Program-made: the position numbers and the translations under genes
Shown here: piece after piece, positions 1 to 12,005 of the stretch
Layout: the number at the start of each line of letters is the position of its first letter
Numbering within the stretch: position 1 is the first letter of the stretch
Notes under the pieces: model-generated
The model's database searches: none
Seen by the model: only the letters and a program-made list of their open reading frames with translations
What the model was told of the DNA's origin: nothing
Origin: Paracyclopina nana
Lineage: Eukaryota > Arthropoda > Copepoda > Cyclopoida > Cyclopettidae
Direction: 5' to 3'
NCBI GenBank assembly: GCA_019096065.1
Contig: JAGUCH010000002.1
Coordinates: forward strand, 6,026,501 to 6,090,500
Length of the DNA: 64,000 nt

Positions 1-253
1 ATTTGAACGGTCTCTAACTATAATGACTCTTTGCAAAACATTCAGAGGAAAGAAGTGCAGTACACGAAGCTTGAAACTGTATTTTGACACTACCCATCGA
101 AAATAATGATTTTCAAAGGTGTTACCAAAAACTTCTCAACAAATCTATCGTAGGGTTCTTGATATTCCTCCGCGTAGTAGCACGAAGTCGCGGAGGAATA
201 TCATTAAATCGTGATGTCGTTGAGCAAGGTATAGAAAACAGTTTTTCGTGAAT

Positions 254-511
254 TCAATGATAAACTCGCCTTCCAACCGGTTTGCTTTTCCTCAGATGCA
301 ATGCAATGACCAGGTAAGAAATTCCGCTAAATATGGCTAACAAGTAGAGCACGAAGATTGTAGATCTCACCTTTAAGACGGAGGCTTGAATTTTGCCAAA
401 GCCACCCAACTGTCTATGCCTTACTTGCCTTTGTACAGTCAGGAATGCACGTAAGAGGTAGCGCTGATTGCTGAGTGCTAACCCAATCGCCTTACGCAGC
501 TCCGTGCTCAT
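254..511 (-). CDS. Small single-pass membrane protein, unrecognised
   Basis: An uninterrupted ATG-to-stop frame of 85 codons on the minus strand. The N-terminal half is basic and hydrophilic. Residues 47-72 or so form one hydrophobic stretch (starting VRSTIFVLYLLAIFSGISYL) followed by a positively charged tail, which fits a small tail-anchored or single-pass membrane protein with a cytosolic basic tail. A donor-like AAG|GTGAGA sits at the start of the hydrophobic segment, but reading straight through keeps a sensible transmembrane helix, so I prefer one exon. I do not recognise the family. The window edge is close and other exons may lie outside. The main doubt is whether so short a frame is a gene at all. 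Confidence 0.4.
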   Translation of the reverse strand: MSTELRKAIGLALSNQRYLLRAFLTVQRQVRHRQLGGFGKIQASVLKVRSTIFVLYLLAIFSGISYLVIALHLRKSKPVGRRVYH

Positions 512-1250
512 CGAGCTCAGCTCAACTGGATCTGAAAGCGCCGCTGAGTAAATGATCGGAGAGCCTTCTCAGCTTCTCAGTGAGGCAAGAAACTCTCGAG
601 TCCTGATTGTTGTTTCAGAGCGTATTTACTAAATACCGCACCCAAACGCAACGCACACTACTAAACACGCACACTACTAAATACCGCACACAGCTGCGGT
701 AATACGCACAAAGTATTTGAAAAAATTAAACTTACAAATATTATAAAATGCACATTAACATACAATTATTCTAAAAAGTTGCAAAATTTCCCAAAATGGT
801 AGTAGGTAGGCACAAAAAGGAGCCAGCTTATATCTTCACCAAAAATAAAATGTTAAAAACTGATTTCCACAGTTAGAAAACAACCCGTTTTTGCCACAAG
901 AGTTTGAGTGGTTTCAGCATGCCACTATGAAAATTCCCCCAAACGGCCAACCTTTAATCGACAATGTTCACCAATTTGTGCATAAATGCTATTTAAACTA
1001 TCTGCTTCCTCCATTACAGATGCACATCTACTTTTCTAGAGACCGTTATCATCATTGATTACGTACGTTTTTGTTTACTTTTTGTTAGATAACCCAAAAT
1101 CAAGGACTCTACTTTTGACCTTCTGGCCTATGGAAAGGCTCTGAAAGCCAGCAAATATTTTTGAAAGGTCATGCCAAAACCCGATTCATTTTTCTTACAT
1201 TAGCTTTAACACATTCTTACTAATTTTGTGAGTGCTTCTCTAAAATTAAT
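512..1250. other. Intergenic, with a short AC-rich degenerate repeat
   Basis: No gene is visible. Positions about 625-715 hold imperfect repeats of a CTACTAAA-x-ACCGCACAC type. They loosely resemble the TACTAAAATGCGCGAC repeats at the ends of the elements at 21898 and 63136, but are too short and divergent to assign. Confidence 0.4.
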
Positions 1251-2092
1251 TTATTGAAACTTTTTAGAGGCTCCTGTGTGGGATTTTTTCAAGTATGCAT
1301 GATAGTAGAATGAGCCGAAAAAATAAATCATTGACAAGGCATACAAGATTGACCATGAGCAGAAATTGTGCTTGGCAAATCCAACCAAACCATGGACCAA
1401 GTCAATCAAGAACTGGATGATTTGGGCTTCTGTCAGCCTTTTCTTCCACGAGGGCTGAATGCCAATTGCAGTCAAACCATAGTAAAGGTATAAGAATACA
1501 TGAATCTAGTCCAAAAAAGTAAGTTCTGTTTGTGATTTAATGCTAGTTTCAAGGAATTTTTGCATACCAGTGCATTGAGCATCAAGGGCATTGCAAAAGC
1601 AGCCCAAGCATATTTTCGATACCCCATTTCAGACAAAATGAGCATGGAGGCATGATGGTAGACGTGCAGAGTAGACACTTGTCTGAACCTATGCCTCAGC
1701 ACCATAAATACAGTGTCCGTAAGCTCCACGATCTTTGTGATCCAGTAGACAAAGTAGACCTTTCTCAGGATAGGATCTGGGGTCTTGTCAAACAAACTAT
1801 CAGCCCTGGCAAGGCTATACATGAATCCAATAAAGCAAAATACATTGACTAAGCTGATTACAATGTTGTAGACGAACAGAACCTTAAGCAGACCCACAGT
1901 CGATTAGAGTTTATAAGGGTGATAAAGTTTTACCTTAGGTAATTGAATTTCAGCAACATACTTCTTCCATTTGTAGCAAAATGAGGCGAACGTCAGGTAC
2001 AACACAAATATTGGAAATGAAGAAGATGAAATGACATCGGAGAAGAACGTCTTGTAAATATGCCAGTATCTCTCATCCATGATTTCAAACAC
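1251..2092 (-). CDS. Very-long-chain fatty acid elongase (ELOVL family)
   Basis: Three exons on the minus strand: 2092-1934, 1882-1568 and 1505-1251, with introns of 51 and 62 bp, giving 242 residues. ELOVL enzymes are multi-pass ER proteins that condense malonyl-CoA with a long acyl-CoA, the first step of each elongation cycle. The family signatures are present: KIVELTDT (residues 103-110), the histidine box HVYHH (126-130), LNALIHVFLYLYYG across the second intron, and a hydrophobic C-terminus ending in a lysine-rich tail. Several hydrophobic segments run along the whole protein. The start ATG is the only one in frame with the first hydrophobic segment. The length is slightly under the usual 260-300. 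The histidine box places it with ELOVL1/4/7-type enzymes rather than ELOVL6, but the paralogue is not resolved. Confidence 0.9.
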
Positions 2093-2821
2093 TTGTTATC
2101 TTTGAGACAGCTATAAGTTACTCGATATTGAGATTCAAACACGTATTTCAAGTTGAGAGTTGTGAAGATCGGAGATTTAGTTGAGTTCATTTATTGTAGA
2201 GGGCGTGATTTCATCATTGAGAGGGGTTGAGTGAGAATCACATCGATAACTTCCGCATTTACTGAACAAACATTATATGCATTAGCGTTTTTAGTCGCGG
2301 CGAAATGCAAGAGATGAATATAGCTGTATATTTTTTGCACACTTGCAAGGGACTCTTTGCTCCATCATGTGCCAGATGTGGTTGTGTTGTTTTCTTTGAA
2401 CAGCTGATGGGTGCAAAAATGTCATTTTTTGTTGAAGGAATGCTTCACATTTTAAAAATGGGACACAAGCTCATGTTGTCCAGAACTATTGAGTTTACAC
2501 TTTGTGCGCATTAAGAAGAGTTGCTGTTTTGTTACTTAATGCAAACCTGAAAATAACGCTGGCCTTGATGAGCCCATTTTTTTCAGTGTGACCAGATGTG
2601 ATGGACCCCAATTTGGCTTGCATGGCTTTTTTCAAAATGTTGTACACATTAAAGCCACCATAATGTCTGGTCACTTTGAATGAAAACAACTGCGTCAAAC
2701 TCATTTGTGTTGCTTTGTTTGGCCAGAGCATGATCAAGGTTGCCAATTGTTGACTATCCTGGATGGCCAAGTGTCAGCAGAGTTAAGCTACGCAAAAAGT
2801 TGAGACGTAAAAGAAGCGGAC
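2093..2821. promoter_or_regulatory. Divergent intergenic region between elongase and RETREG genes
   Basis: About 730 bp separate the elongase start (minus strand) from the RETREG start (plus strand), so it probably holds both promoters. A 90-codon minus-strand frame at 2495-2770 shows no family features and is treated as chance. I see no clear TATA box. Confidence 0.35.
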
Positions 2822-4124
2822 ATGGAGTCGGTTAAACAATATTTGTCTGGATTCAGGATTCCAGATTTGCAGAAGCTATGGAAGGGTGACGAAGTGGATC
2901 ACCAACGTGACAAAGATCAGCATCTATTCGTTCAGTTCGAAGCCAGTCTCGTCAGACTGCAGGAATTGTCCTTATGGACTGACCCCAAGAGGTCCCTGAT
3001 GGCGCTGGCATTTGTGCACCTTTTGCACTGGTACTTGTCATCACTCTCCTCGTATGCACCCATCTCCTTTCTGGCTAATCTGGCCATGCTGACCTTCGCT
3101 TACACCACTTGGACTCAACGCATCTGGCCAGAAATCAGGGTCCCCGAAGCCAAAGATCCTGACTGGACACCTGTCAATCCAGATGTCCTGAGTGCTCCAG
3201 AACTTGTCAGGCTTGTCAATGACTTGAACACCAACTTTGGCAAAGGCTTAGAGTCCTTGAAACAATTTAGAAGAAATCAGCCCGGCCAATTTTGTGTCGT
3301 CACTTCTTTAATCTTCGTCACTCTGGCCTTTGTTGGGACATATGTGTCCACCTCAAGGCTGATTTACTTACTGTCTGTGAGTTACCTGACCATTCCTGGG
3401 CTTATCAGGATTCTAGTCAAGCATCCAGCTGTTGCAAGCTTTCTTCAGAAAAGAAACCAGAAAATAGAAAAAGAAGCTCAAGAAGATGTGGTAGATGCTG
3501 CTGTTGCAGAGGACAAGACTTTGGCACAGAATGTGTATGCCAAGTTGCAGAGCGGCTATCATGCAGTATCCAATCTTGATTTGAAAGCCAGCTTTGCCAG
3601 CATTTCAAACACCGAAGAGGACTTTCTGCCCCACGAAGACTCAGCTAGTCAAGCTATCCTTGAGAGTGCCATCATGAACCAGACGAACAAAGACCCAATG
3701 CAAGCTGACAGCCTGGATTTAGATGAAGTAAGAACCTGTATGCTAATTTACAGCATAGGCTCTAAGCAATTGAATTTTTTCAGGCTGCCGAGTCTAGTCT
3801 GGATTCACTTTTGCCCATTCCAGACCAAGCTGACATGCCAGATAACAATGACGAAGGCGACAACTTTGACGATGATTTTCTGCCTTCCAAGTCATTGGAA
3901 ACATTTAAAGACGAGGAAGAGGACGTAGAAGAGGATGAAAACTTAGCTACCAAAGGTGACAAAAACCTTCGGAGTGATACAATTTCCTGACTAACGATTA
4001 TTTTTTAGACATGAACCTGGTGACGAGTGCACCTGCTATGACCCGTGGCAAATCTCCTTCACCTGAATCTGAGGAAGATTTTGAAATGATTTCTGAGCAA
4101 GAATTGGCCGAAGTATCACCTTGA
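2822..4124 (+). CDS. RETREG: Reticulophagy regulator (RETREG/FAM134 ER-phagy receptor)
   Basis: Three exons: 2822-3727, 3784-3955 and 4009-4124, giving 397 residues. FAM134 proteins bend ER tubule membranes with a reticulon-homology domain and tether fragments to autophagosomes through an LC3-interacting region. Two long hydrophobic hairpins are visible, at residues about 58-98 and 155-200, separated by a hydrophilic linker of about 55 residues. That is the reticulon-homology arrangement. The C-terminal half is acidic and disordered (DFLP-type repeats, poly-Asp/Glu). Near the end is DFEMISEQEL (383-392), closely matching the conserved FAM134 LIR, with aromatic F384 and aliphatic I387 after an acidic run. 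The last intron falls just before the LIR exon. A second ER-phagy receptor gene (TEX264 type) lies 8 kb away. Confidence 0.9.
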
Positions 4125-4229
4125 ATTTCAAAAAATTTCGTATATGAAACAGAAATATATCAACATGTAACACAAATCCTTCTTAACTTATAGTATTCCT
4201 ATAAGATTGCACATCATGAAGTAGCTCTT

Positions 4230-7200
4230 TTAGAAATCCGCAGTGGAATGATCCATCAATTTGGCGACCATCGATTTGGACATGCTAGAAAAAAAATCTT
4301 GCATCATTCTAATTCATTAAAGTACTTCCTCGAACACCTACTTTTTCATCATATGACGAAACAAAAAATTGGGAATCACAGTAATGGTAACAGTTTGACC
4401 AGCTTCGTCGATAATTTTGGTGATTTCCCGATCGCTGAGTCCCACCACATTTTGGCCGTCCACTTCCAACAAGTTGTGCTCAATCAGGAGGCCGTTCTTG
4501 GCGGCCGATGACTCAACCACAATGGCAACAATTTTGCCCTGCTTGAATTGGAATCCAACGTGGCCTGTAGAATCTTTCTGCAATGTCAAGGTCCTCTCAA
4601 AAGGCCTGGAAAAAGACTTAATCTCGACAAAGTTTAAAAGGCGAAACGGTGTAATTTACCTGTCACGCACTGCCAAGACAATGTTGTTGACTCCGGCTTT
4701 CTTAAACAAGGTGTGGACTTTTTCAGCCGCGTATCCAGCAATTGTCTCATTGTTGATTTGCAGAATTTGGTCGCCAAACTTCATCCCACCCAAAGCAGCA
4801 GGGCTGCCCTTGGAGACCAATGATACAAAAATGCCTTTGTCGATTGACTGAACCCTCAAGCCAACCTTTCCATCTCTGTCCTTGCACAACACAACCTATG
4901 AGAGGCGACAAATGAATGGCAAACCTTAGATTTAGGTGGGGCTTTACTAGTCGAGTGGCGTAAGGGCTGATGGGAGCAGTAATATGCAGATGATTTCTCA
5001 AATCTTCAATAGAGTAGTAAACTTTTCGAGACTTGCTAAATGGGACAAGACTTTTCTGTTGCGCAACATTAGCTATGGACATGTTGAACTAATCTAATAA
5101 TTCTAGGCCTCTTTCAACAAGTGTTTTTTAGCGGAAAGAAAGCACACAAGTGCATCATGATGATGGAATGGAATTGTTGGCAGGAGAGCTTAAAGAAGAC
5201 GTGACGCCCTTAACGGCAATACTTCAAAATGAAGTAGATACAGCGCAAAAAAGACCACTTCTTAAAAAAGAGAGAATGCTTCTTTAGGCATCTGTTTCTC
5301 TTTTTTAAAGAAAAGGACAACCTTGCTGACGCATCATGAAAACTGAAAAAGGTTTTCAAAGGTAATTTATGGTAACCAACCATGAATTCATTCAGGAGAG
5401 AACAAAGAGAAAAATGCTACACTTGAACAAACGAAAAGTGAAATAATAGTTGTGAAAGATTAGGGGCTTAGATGCAACAATGAAATCATCGGTTTTAATT
5501 GACTAACATATAATCAATGGAATACTCACGCGTCTAATGCCATGATGCAGCATTGATTTCGCAAATGCAGGGCTTGAAGAAGACAAGGGAGCCACAAAAT
5601 TTCCGTTCAAGTTGGAAACTTGTCCCTAAAACGAAAAAAGGTTATATATCTAGGGAAAAGAAATGCTTTTTTGCTGCAGAAGCACCCAATAGTACAGTAT
5701 TTTTCCTATAAAATCTGGGTAGCTTTGACCAACGCAAAAATAGCAATAAGAAGCAAGGGAAGCCATCATGTAGTATTTTTGCTTCCTTCTCCGTCCTCAG
5801 TGTGCCACAAACTGCCAGTTGTGTACCAGGATATGGCAAAACCCTCTTAAGCTTAAGGAGCGCCAAATCTCTAGCCTCAGCACGCAACTGGCAGGCAATT
5901 TTGGCATCTTGCTAAAAAGGTTATGATTAATGAAAGCTCAAGATAGCCTACTTCACTTGTTTACTTTGTAAAGTGAGACGTGGCAGAAAAACAAACTTGG
6001 AAGCAATCCAGCAAGGGTTCACCGAAGGCTGGTTGAGAAAATAACCCCGATAGTAGTAAGCAGTACGAGCATTACTAATAGGCTCAAAGTTGTTATGGCA
6101 AAATTAGAACTAATTTAAAGAGAACCAAAAATAGAACAGCTTTCCAATTTTGATATAATCGTTGGAAAGCTTAGGTTTGCAGCTTTCCAAATTGACGTTG
6201 GATCCATAGACCACACAGCTACTTAGCTTAAACAATTCCTCTGATTTTTCCACTTTTTTGCTTATTTCAAAAGATCTCTTTAATGCGAGCAAAACAGCCT
6301 TAATTTACTTTATGCATGAAAAGTTGCTTAACATAATCTTTACTCATTTTTTGCATCCATAATTTATTAAAGGGTCCTTCTTTGGCTGACCAAAGTTTAT
6401 ATTTGTCAGAGCAGTCGAAGATTGGAGAATACTTTTCTTGTGCTCACTTTTGGCTTTCAGTGCACTTATGGCTAGATATACTATAACGACCACCTCGAAA
6501 ATTCGACTCGAAATGCTTCATTTGCAATTATATAAGTATAATGTATCGGTCCGTAAAAGCAGCTTTAAGTAGGGCAACTCTGCAAAAGGCAATCTTAGCC
6601 AAATTATTTTTGCATTACGGATCTGTTACTACTTAAGCGTTTTCTCTTCAGTCAGAAACCAGCGACGGATCAATGTTTAAAAATGCTTTCAGGGTAAAGA
6701 ATTGGTTGAGATATTTAATAAATAATTCAAGTCACTTAAAAGCTAAGAGATGGAAAATCTAGGTTATACTCTGGTTTACCACGCTTGTTGCAAGAGCGGA
6801 AAGAGTCCAAAGTTCTTGCGTTACATAGAATGCTTCAAAGCAAAAACAAGCCACAAATCGCAATTTAAAGAACAATGCACTTACGTAAAAGCACTCTTAA
6901 GATCCTTTTTAAGTAGTCAAACCATATAAGTTATAGCTCAGCTCAAAACTAAGGGTACCTTACTAATTTAATCTAATAATTAATAATCTAATTAATAAGG
7001 TGTAAAACATGCGCAAACATATGAAATATCAATTTTGCGCAAATTTTTAAAACTCATTAGTTTAGGAGATTTCATGAGTTACAACTTATGTAATTTATCA
7101 CTTATCACTCAGCGTAAAAGTATAGAGCTTCAAAAAGATAATTACAGCACTTTTTAGCGTGCTTGGACACTAGGAAAATTAAATGATGGGCTCGATAAAA

Positions 7201-8222
7201 ATTGACCTACTCCAAACGCAGTTTGTGGTGCTTTTCTAGGCCAATCGGCACAAAACAGCAAATAGAATCATAAAATAAAATTACCTCATCTTGAGACGAA
7301 AGACAAGCGAAGCTAGTTAACCAGTTATCAGAGAAACTTTTGCTTATCAGCTTTTGCTTGAATGGTTTAAATGGCAACCAAGCCATGATCTGCCAAAAAG
7401 GCTTCTCACGAAAGGGCCAAAAGCAAACTGAGCATGGTTCTCGAGTAGTTGGCGGTGGCCTTTCCTCATCCTTTGAGGAAATACTGAGAGCCTTTCTCTT
7501 TGCAAATATCCAACAAAATCAGGCTAATTTAGGCTATTTAATAATTAAAGATGCCCATCGAGAATGACATACTAGCTAAGAAGGGTTAGTTTTTTGGATT
7601 CAGAATGCGTATTTTCGAAAACCGATATTTCGCAACAGTCAGCAAGCTGACAAGAATGAATACTAAAAAGTTGCTGACATTACCATTTGACTTGGAACAA
7701 TTGCAGATCCTTGATTTTCGGCCAAATATTCTGGCATGTTCGCTCTGATGACATCCTCTGACAATTCTAAACCCATATATTCAGCCAGTCCAGGATAGCT
7801 TATTTTTGGTTGAGAACTAGGAATAGTTTCACGAGCATGGGAAGGCAGGCTAGGAGGGCCTGCAAGTTGACCTCCAAAAATTTGTTTTTGTGCCTGTCAA
7901 AAAAAACTTGGAAAATTAGCATACAATACATTTTTGAAGAAAATTGCAATCATGTAAACCGCTTGTTAGTTGCAAACTATAAATAATTAAAAATAGTAAT
8001 ACAACCGAAATTTTCACATTCAAATCATGAAAGCTATATAATAGGTAAATGTTCGAATAGCAGTGTTCTACAAATGAGAAGTGACGCATTCTCATATCAA
8101 GGCGCAAATTAACACCATTTGTATTACACTACTAATCTAATTTTTAAAGCATATCAACATTCCAAACGTACTTGAATCATTTGATCCACTTGCATGTCTT
8201 CTAAGGACGGATACAGCGACAT
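4230..8222 (-). CDS. Sdcbp: Syntenin (two-PDZ scaffold, SDCBP)
   Basis: Six exons on the minus strand: 8222-8172, 7893-7684, 5625-5530, 4895-4660, 4605-4342 and 4284-4230, giving 303 residues (human syntenin-1 has 298). Phases agree at every junction. Syntenin links syndecan cytoplasmic tails and PIP2 to ALIX and ESCRT during exosome formation. The N-terminus begins MSLYPSLEDM, which contains the LYPxL ALIX-binding motif at residues 3-7, and SYPGLAEYMG follows in exon 2. PDZ1 starts at VVLCKDRDGKVGLRV and has its carboxylate loop on the KVGL segment; PDZ2 starts at LTLQKDSTGHVGF. The tail SMVAKLMDHSTADF matches the family C-terminus. Introns 2 and 1 are long (2,058 and 278 bp), and intron 3 is 634 bp and holds a candidate alternative first exon at 4948-5082. 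Confidence 0.93.
4948..5082 (-). other. Candidate alternative first exon of syntenin
   Basis: Inside the third syntenin intron an ATG at 5082 opens 45 codons on the minus strand. They end at a GTAAAG donor (4947) in phase 0, so they would splice in frame onto the PDZ1 exon at 4895 through a 52-bp intron, the typical size here. Translation starts MSIANVAQQKSLVPFSK and resembles no syntenin N-terminus. It would give a form lacking the ALIX-binding segment. This may be coincidence. Confidence 0.2.
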
Positions 8223-8956
8223 TTTGAGGTGCCACGCAATAATTATCAACAGGACTTGCTTCGCTTCGCTGGAAGAATTCGATACTGTCAGTTTGCGGAA
8301 TTTCAATAATGAGTCATAGATTAAAGTCTTCTTAAACGGTGACGTAACAGCCCGGGCTAGTCATAACTGTCTTCTCAATTTGATTAAATAATCACAAACT
8401 ACAGTTTTAAAAGTGTGAACAATCTCAGCAATATTCATGCATATACATACGAAGTTGCTTAAAAGTATTATTGAGTATCTGTTATTTGAAAATAAATGAG
8501 AAAAGCCTCTTTATGAGCCTTAGATAATGTAGTTTGCTTGTTTCGTCATGACGTTAACCATCTATTTATAAGGCAAAATTTTTCACAATACAATCGTCAT
8601 AACGAAAAACTTAATTCTAGAAATGTAAAAGAATACTTTTATTTTCCTGAAAAAAAGCAATGTCGGAATTGAGCTGGAGAATAACAGGCAATTTTCAAGT
8701 CAAAATTGAGCAAATGCTGTTTCTTTGGTGAAACTGACTTTATAGCGATCAAGCATTACAGCCGAACCACACCATAAAGCGTTAATTTTGGCTTTTTTCC
8801 AACTAGAACTTGTAATGCAAAGTGGCATTTTTGAGATTTGTTTGAATGGATAAGCATTCAAATCTTCATAGCATTTCCGTGCTGCATTAGGGCGCAAAAT
8901 TTGTTGTTTCTCGAATCCTTGGAGATTTTTCGGGAGTCTGGCCAGCTCAGGAGAAA
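8223..8956. promoter_or_regulatory. Divergent intergenic region between syntenin and NTF2
   Basis: The two genes start 734 bp apart in opposite directions. No coding feature or repeat is recognised. The 65-codon and 62-codon minus-strand frames here have no family features. Confidence 0.35.
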
Positions 8957-9925
8957 ATGACGCTGAATCCGAATTATGACCAAATTGGCAAAGCCTTCAC
9001 TCAACAATATTACATGCTGTTTGATGACCCAACTCAACGACATCAACTCATCAACCTGTACAATGTAATTACGAAATTCAGTTTTGGCCCAATGCTTCGA
9101 GTCTAGAATTATTCTGCTTTGGTCCAGTCAGTTTAAAAGCCATATTTTATTTATGTTTTCAGGCCGAGCAATCTTTGATGACATTCGAGGGAACACAATT
9201 GCAAGGATCCGTGAAAATTATGGAGAAAATCGCAGGGCTCACGTTCCAAAAAATTGCCCATGTCATCACGGCTGTGGACTGCCAACCAACATTTGACGGA
9301 GGAATTCTTATCAATGTCTTGGGACAACTGAAGGTAGTAACTGGGAGTCCAGAATTGGCTTCCCTACTCTCCTCTCATTTTCCAACCTTTGAAGCCATCG
9401 GTTATATGTAAACATGGGGAATTTTTTGTTGCACATGGCTGAAATCCAAATGCCTAAAGTTAGTGTTCCAAAAGTTGTATACGCAGCGAGAAAGTTTGCC
9501 ATGTTGTCATTTGACGCATTTTATTTAACCGTTTAGACCGACGAAGATCCACCGCATGGGTTCACGCATACATTTATGCTGAAGCCTCAAAGTGGTTCCT
9601 GGTTTATTCAGCATGACATCTTTAGGATTGCGCTTCACAATCTTTGAGCTCTTTTCTGAGAGGATGGTAAAATGGTGCCTTCGTCCCAAATAATACCTAA
9701 TCGCCCCTCTTGTTTCACACCTCGGTTTGCTTGCTATCACTTTGCCACTAATGACAATTTATCCCCCTTTCATTTATGACTGATATTTTATGCTGCCAAT
9801 AACTTGTTTTTCAGACCGATGATGATCCACCTCAATCCTTTACGCAAGCTTTTGTGCTCAAGCCTTCCAGTGACAGTTTCTTCATCCAGCATGATATGTT
9901 CAGACTTGTGATCCACAACGCTTAG
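8957..9925 (+). CDS. Ntf-2: Nuclear transport factor 2 with two alternative last exons
   Basis: Exons 8957-9064 and 9163-9333 are followed by either 9537-9647 or 9815-9925. Each version encodes 129 residues (human NTF2 has 127). NTF2 is a homodimer that binds RanGDP and FxFG nucleoporins and returns Ran to the nucleus. The family sequence is plain: MTLNPNYDQIGKAF at the start, MTFEGTQLQG, and FDGGILINVLG before the last exon. Both last exons are 111 bp, start in phase 0 after an AG, encode TD(D/E)DPP...FIQHD(I/M)FR, and end in a stop codon. Including both in one mRNA would stop at the first, so they are mutually exclusive terminal exons. Spacing suggests an old tandem exon duplication (about 60% identical at protein level by eye). 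Confidence 0.95.
9537..9647 (+). other. NTF2 alternative terminal exon A
   Basis: It follows the acceptor TTTAACCGTTTAG and encodes 36 residues ending in IALHNL before TGA. It carries the tryptophan version GSWFIQHDIFR of the final beta-strand motif. Confidence 0.85.
9815..9925 (+). other. NTF2 alternative terminal exon B
   Basis: It follows the acceptor CTTGTTTTTCAG and encodes 36 residues ending in LVIHNA before TAG. It carries the phenylalanine version DSFFIQHDMFR. Its stronger pyrimidine tract suggests it may be the more efficiently used exon (inference). Confidence 0.88.
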
Positions 9926-10359
9926 ACAGTTCCAGCTACGTGGAGGAAACTTCAGCTGTTGCATAAAATTACATTATTTTCTGCCCAGTGAAAATTCTTT
10001 GCTATGTTTCCGAGCAGAAAAGAGAGATCTTATTTCGTTTTCCCGCGGTGGCAAATGACCTTAAAGCCATCATCACGACATTTGACAAACAATAAGCTTT
10101 GCTGACCATCCATCAACAATTAATATGGGTCTCTTCTTTTTTTCTGCTACGAAAAGCAGCCTTCAACTGAAAGAATGAATAAACACGCTTAAAACTGAAA
10201 CTGTTCCGCTGCAGCCTGAAATTATTGGGCGAAAACTAAAGATGGCGTTAGCTCGCAAATCGTGGAGCTTTCTTCTCCTCGAGTAACTGCAAAGGCAGCT
10301 TGAAACCGGCTTTTAAGCTGACGCTATTTCCCTCTTGGAAATTAAACTCCCTTTGAAAA
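9926..10359. other. Intergenic region between NTF2 and the transporter
   Basis: It holds the NTF2 3' UTR, with an AATAAA-like AATGAATAAA at about 10170-10182, then the transporter upstream region. Nothing else is recognised. Confidence 0.4.
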
Positions 10360-11822
10360 ATGGCTAGAAATATAGAAGAATTCAACCCTGAACTCTCGAG
10401 TCACAATTATGATCAGAGCAAAAGGAAGAAAATGATGATGACCGCCTTAATCAACCTCTCGTTTGTGCTATTAGTAATTAAAAACTTTCGCATAGCAGGA
10501 AGATGGCTTTTTAAAATAATATTTGCTGTTCACTTTTAGGGAGCTTCAGATTCTGTTACCGGACCGACTTTGCTTGATATGAGAGATATTTATGGCACCA
10601 AAATCAAAGTGATCACTATTGTCATCATTTTTCGAGCTTGTGGCTCTATATTAGGGGCTTCCTTGGGTAATGAAGGTTAACAATTTGAAATTTTTCTATA
10701 ATTCATGATTCCGTAGCTGGTGCTGTTCTGGACAAATGGCCGCAATGGAGATATTTTATGATATTCCTATACACTTTTTTGATGGGAGCAGCAAATATTT
10801 TTCTACCCCATGTTGGCTACTTGTGGATTTTTTTCATGGTGTCAACCTTGGCAAGCTTTGCGGGAGGCTCTTTGGATACTGCAGGAAATGTGCTATGCTT
10901 AGACACTTGGAAACAAGAAGCAGGTCCTTATATGCACAGCATTCATTTTAGTTTCGCGATTGGGGCTTTCCTAGCTCCCGTCTTGGCCATTCCATTTCTG
11001 AGCAACAATGATGACTACGAAAATGTTAATGGTACACACAACGGAAGTGACCACTTGTTTGGTACCCAAGAACCCACAAGAATAACCTACCTTTTTCCCC
11101 TGATCGGTATCACTACAATTGTTATCTCCTTCGGCTATCTCCAGTTTGGCATCAACGCACAAAAGTCTCAAAATAGGGAGGAAGAAAGGCAGCGAAACGA
11201 CTTTAGGCTGAATCACTGGATATTTTTGAGCTTAATGTGTATGTTTTTCTTCTTCTATGTTGGAGCTGAAGTCTCTTACGGCGTGTATGTTACAACTTTT
11301 GCTGTTCAAAGCCCGCTCAGATTAAGCAAGCAAGTTGGGGCTCAAGTGACAGCCAACTTCTGGGGTTGCTTCGCTGCCATGAGATTCATAAGCATATTTG
11401 CCGCCATCTACATTGGGCCGTTGTGGATCATGATTTTAAGTTGTTCACTCTCTGCTATCGGAGCTTTTGGACTCGCTATTTTAGCGGATGTTTCCTATCC
11501 AATGCTTCAGCTGGGGTCATCCCTACTTGGTGTCGGAATGGCAGCCATTTTTGCAACTGGAATATTATGGATGGAACGCTACATTGTGGTGACAAATAGA
11601 GTGCAGGCTTGCGCCTCAGTAGCAAGCTCCATTGGAGCTGACGTCTTTCCAATTATTGTGGGCCAATTGATAGCTGACTATCCAATGGCTCTGATGTATG
11701 TCACATTTATCACCCTTGTACTCTGCTTTGTGATGTTTCTAGCCGCAGGTCTAGTGGGCCAGCATATAAGAAACGATCAATGCGCACTTGAGGACAAATC
11801 TCACTTCGATTCTCAGTTATGA
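10360..11822 (+). CDS. MFS transporter, MFSD4/NaGLT1-like
   Basis: Exons 10360-10473, 10540-10666 and 10717-11822 give 448 residues. The protein has about 12 hydrophobic segments, a charged central loop (about residues 205-225, rich in Glu/Arg) between the two six-helix halves, and an Asn-rich loop with potential glycosylation sites (NGTHNGSD). It shows GASDSVTGPTLLDM after helix 1, LDTAGNVLCLDTW in helix 4 and SFAIGAFLAPVLA in helix 5, a pattern I associate with the MFSD4A/MFSD4B (sodium-dependent glucose transporter 1-like) group in invertebrates. Such proteins are thought to carry sugars or related small solutes across the plasma membrane. The substrate cannot be read from the sequence. 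The start ATG is preceded by AAAA and gives a short cytosolic tail of about 25 residues before helix 1. Confidence 0.85.
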
Positions 11823-12005
11823 TTTAAAAATAATCAAGTCATACTTTAACAGAAAAATGAGCAGCTTATTTCACGATCATTTGGGCTCTAGAAAAGTCGT
11901 GTCAAATTTATTCGACTAAAAATCTTAACTGCTGCAGTGACAAAAAATATGTCCAAAATGCAAATTAGAACAGGAAGCTAACATAAAACTGATGAAACTT
12001 ACGAT

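Noticed and set aside
2495-2770. 91-codon minus-strand frame upstream of RETREG
   Set aside because: No recognisable domain, in a divergent promoter region; treated as chance.
5642-5887. 81-codon minus-strand frame upstream of syntenin exon 3
   Set aside because: It lies inside a syntenin intron, has no splice sites in phase with the neighbouring exons and shows no domain features.
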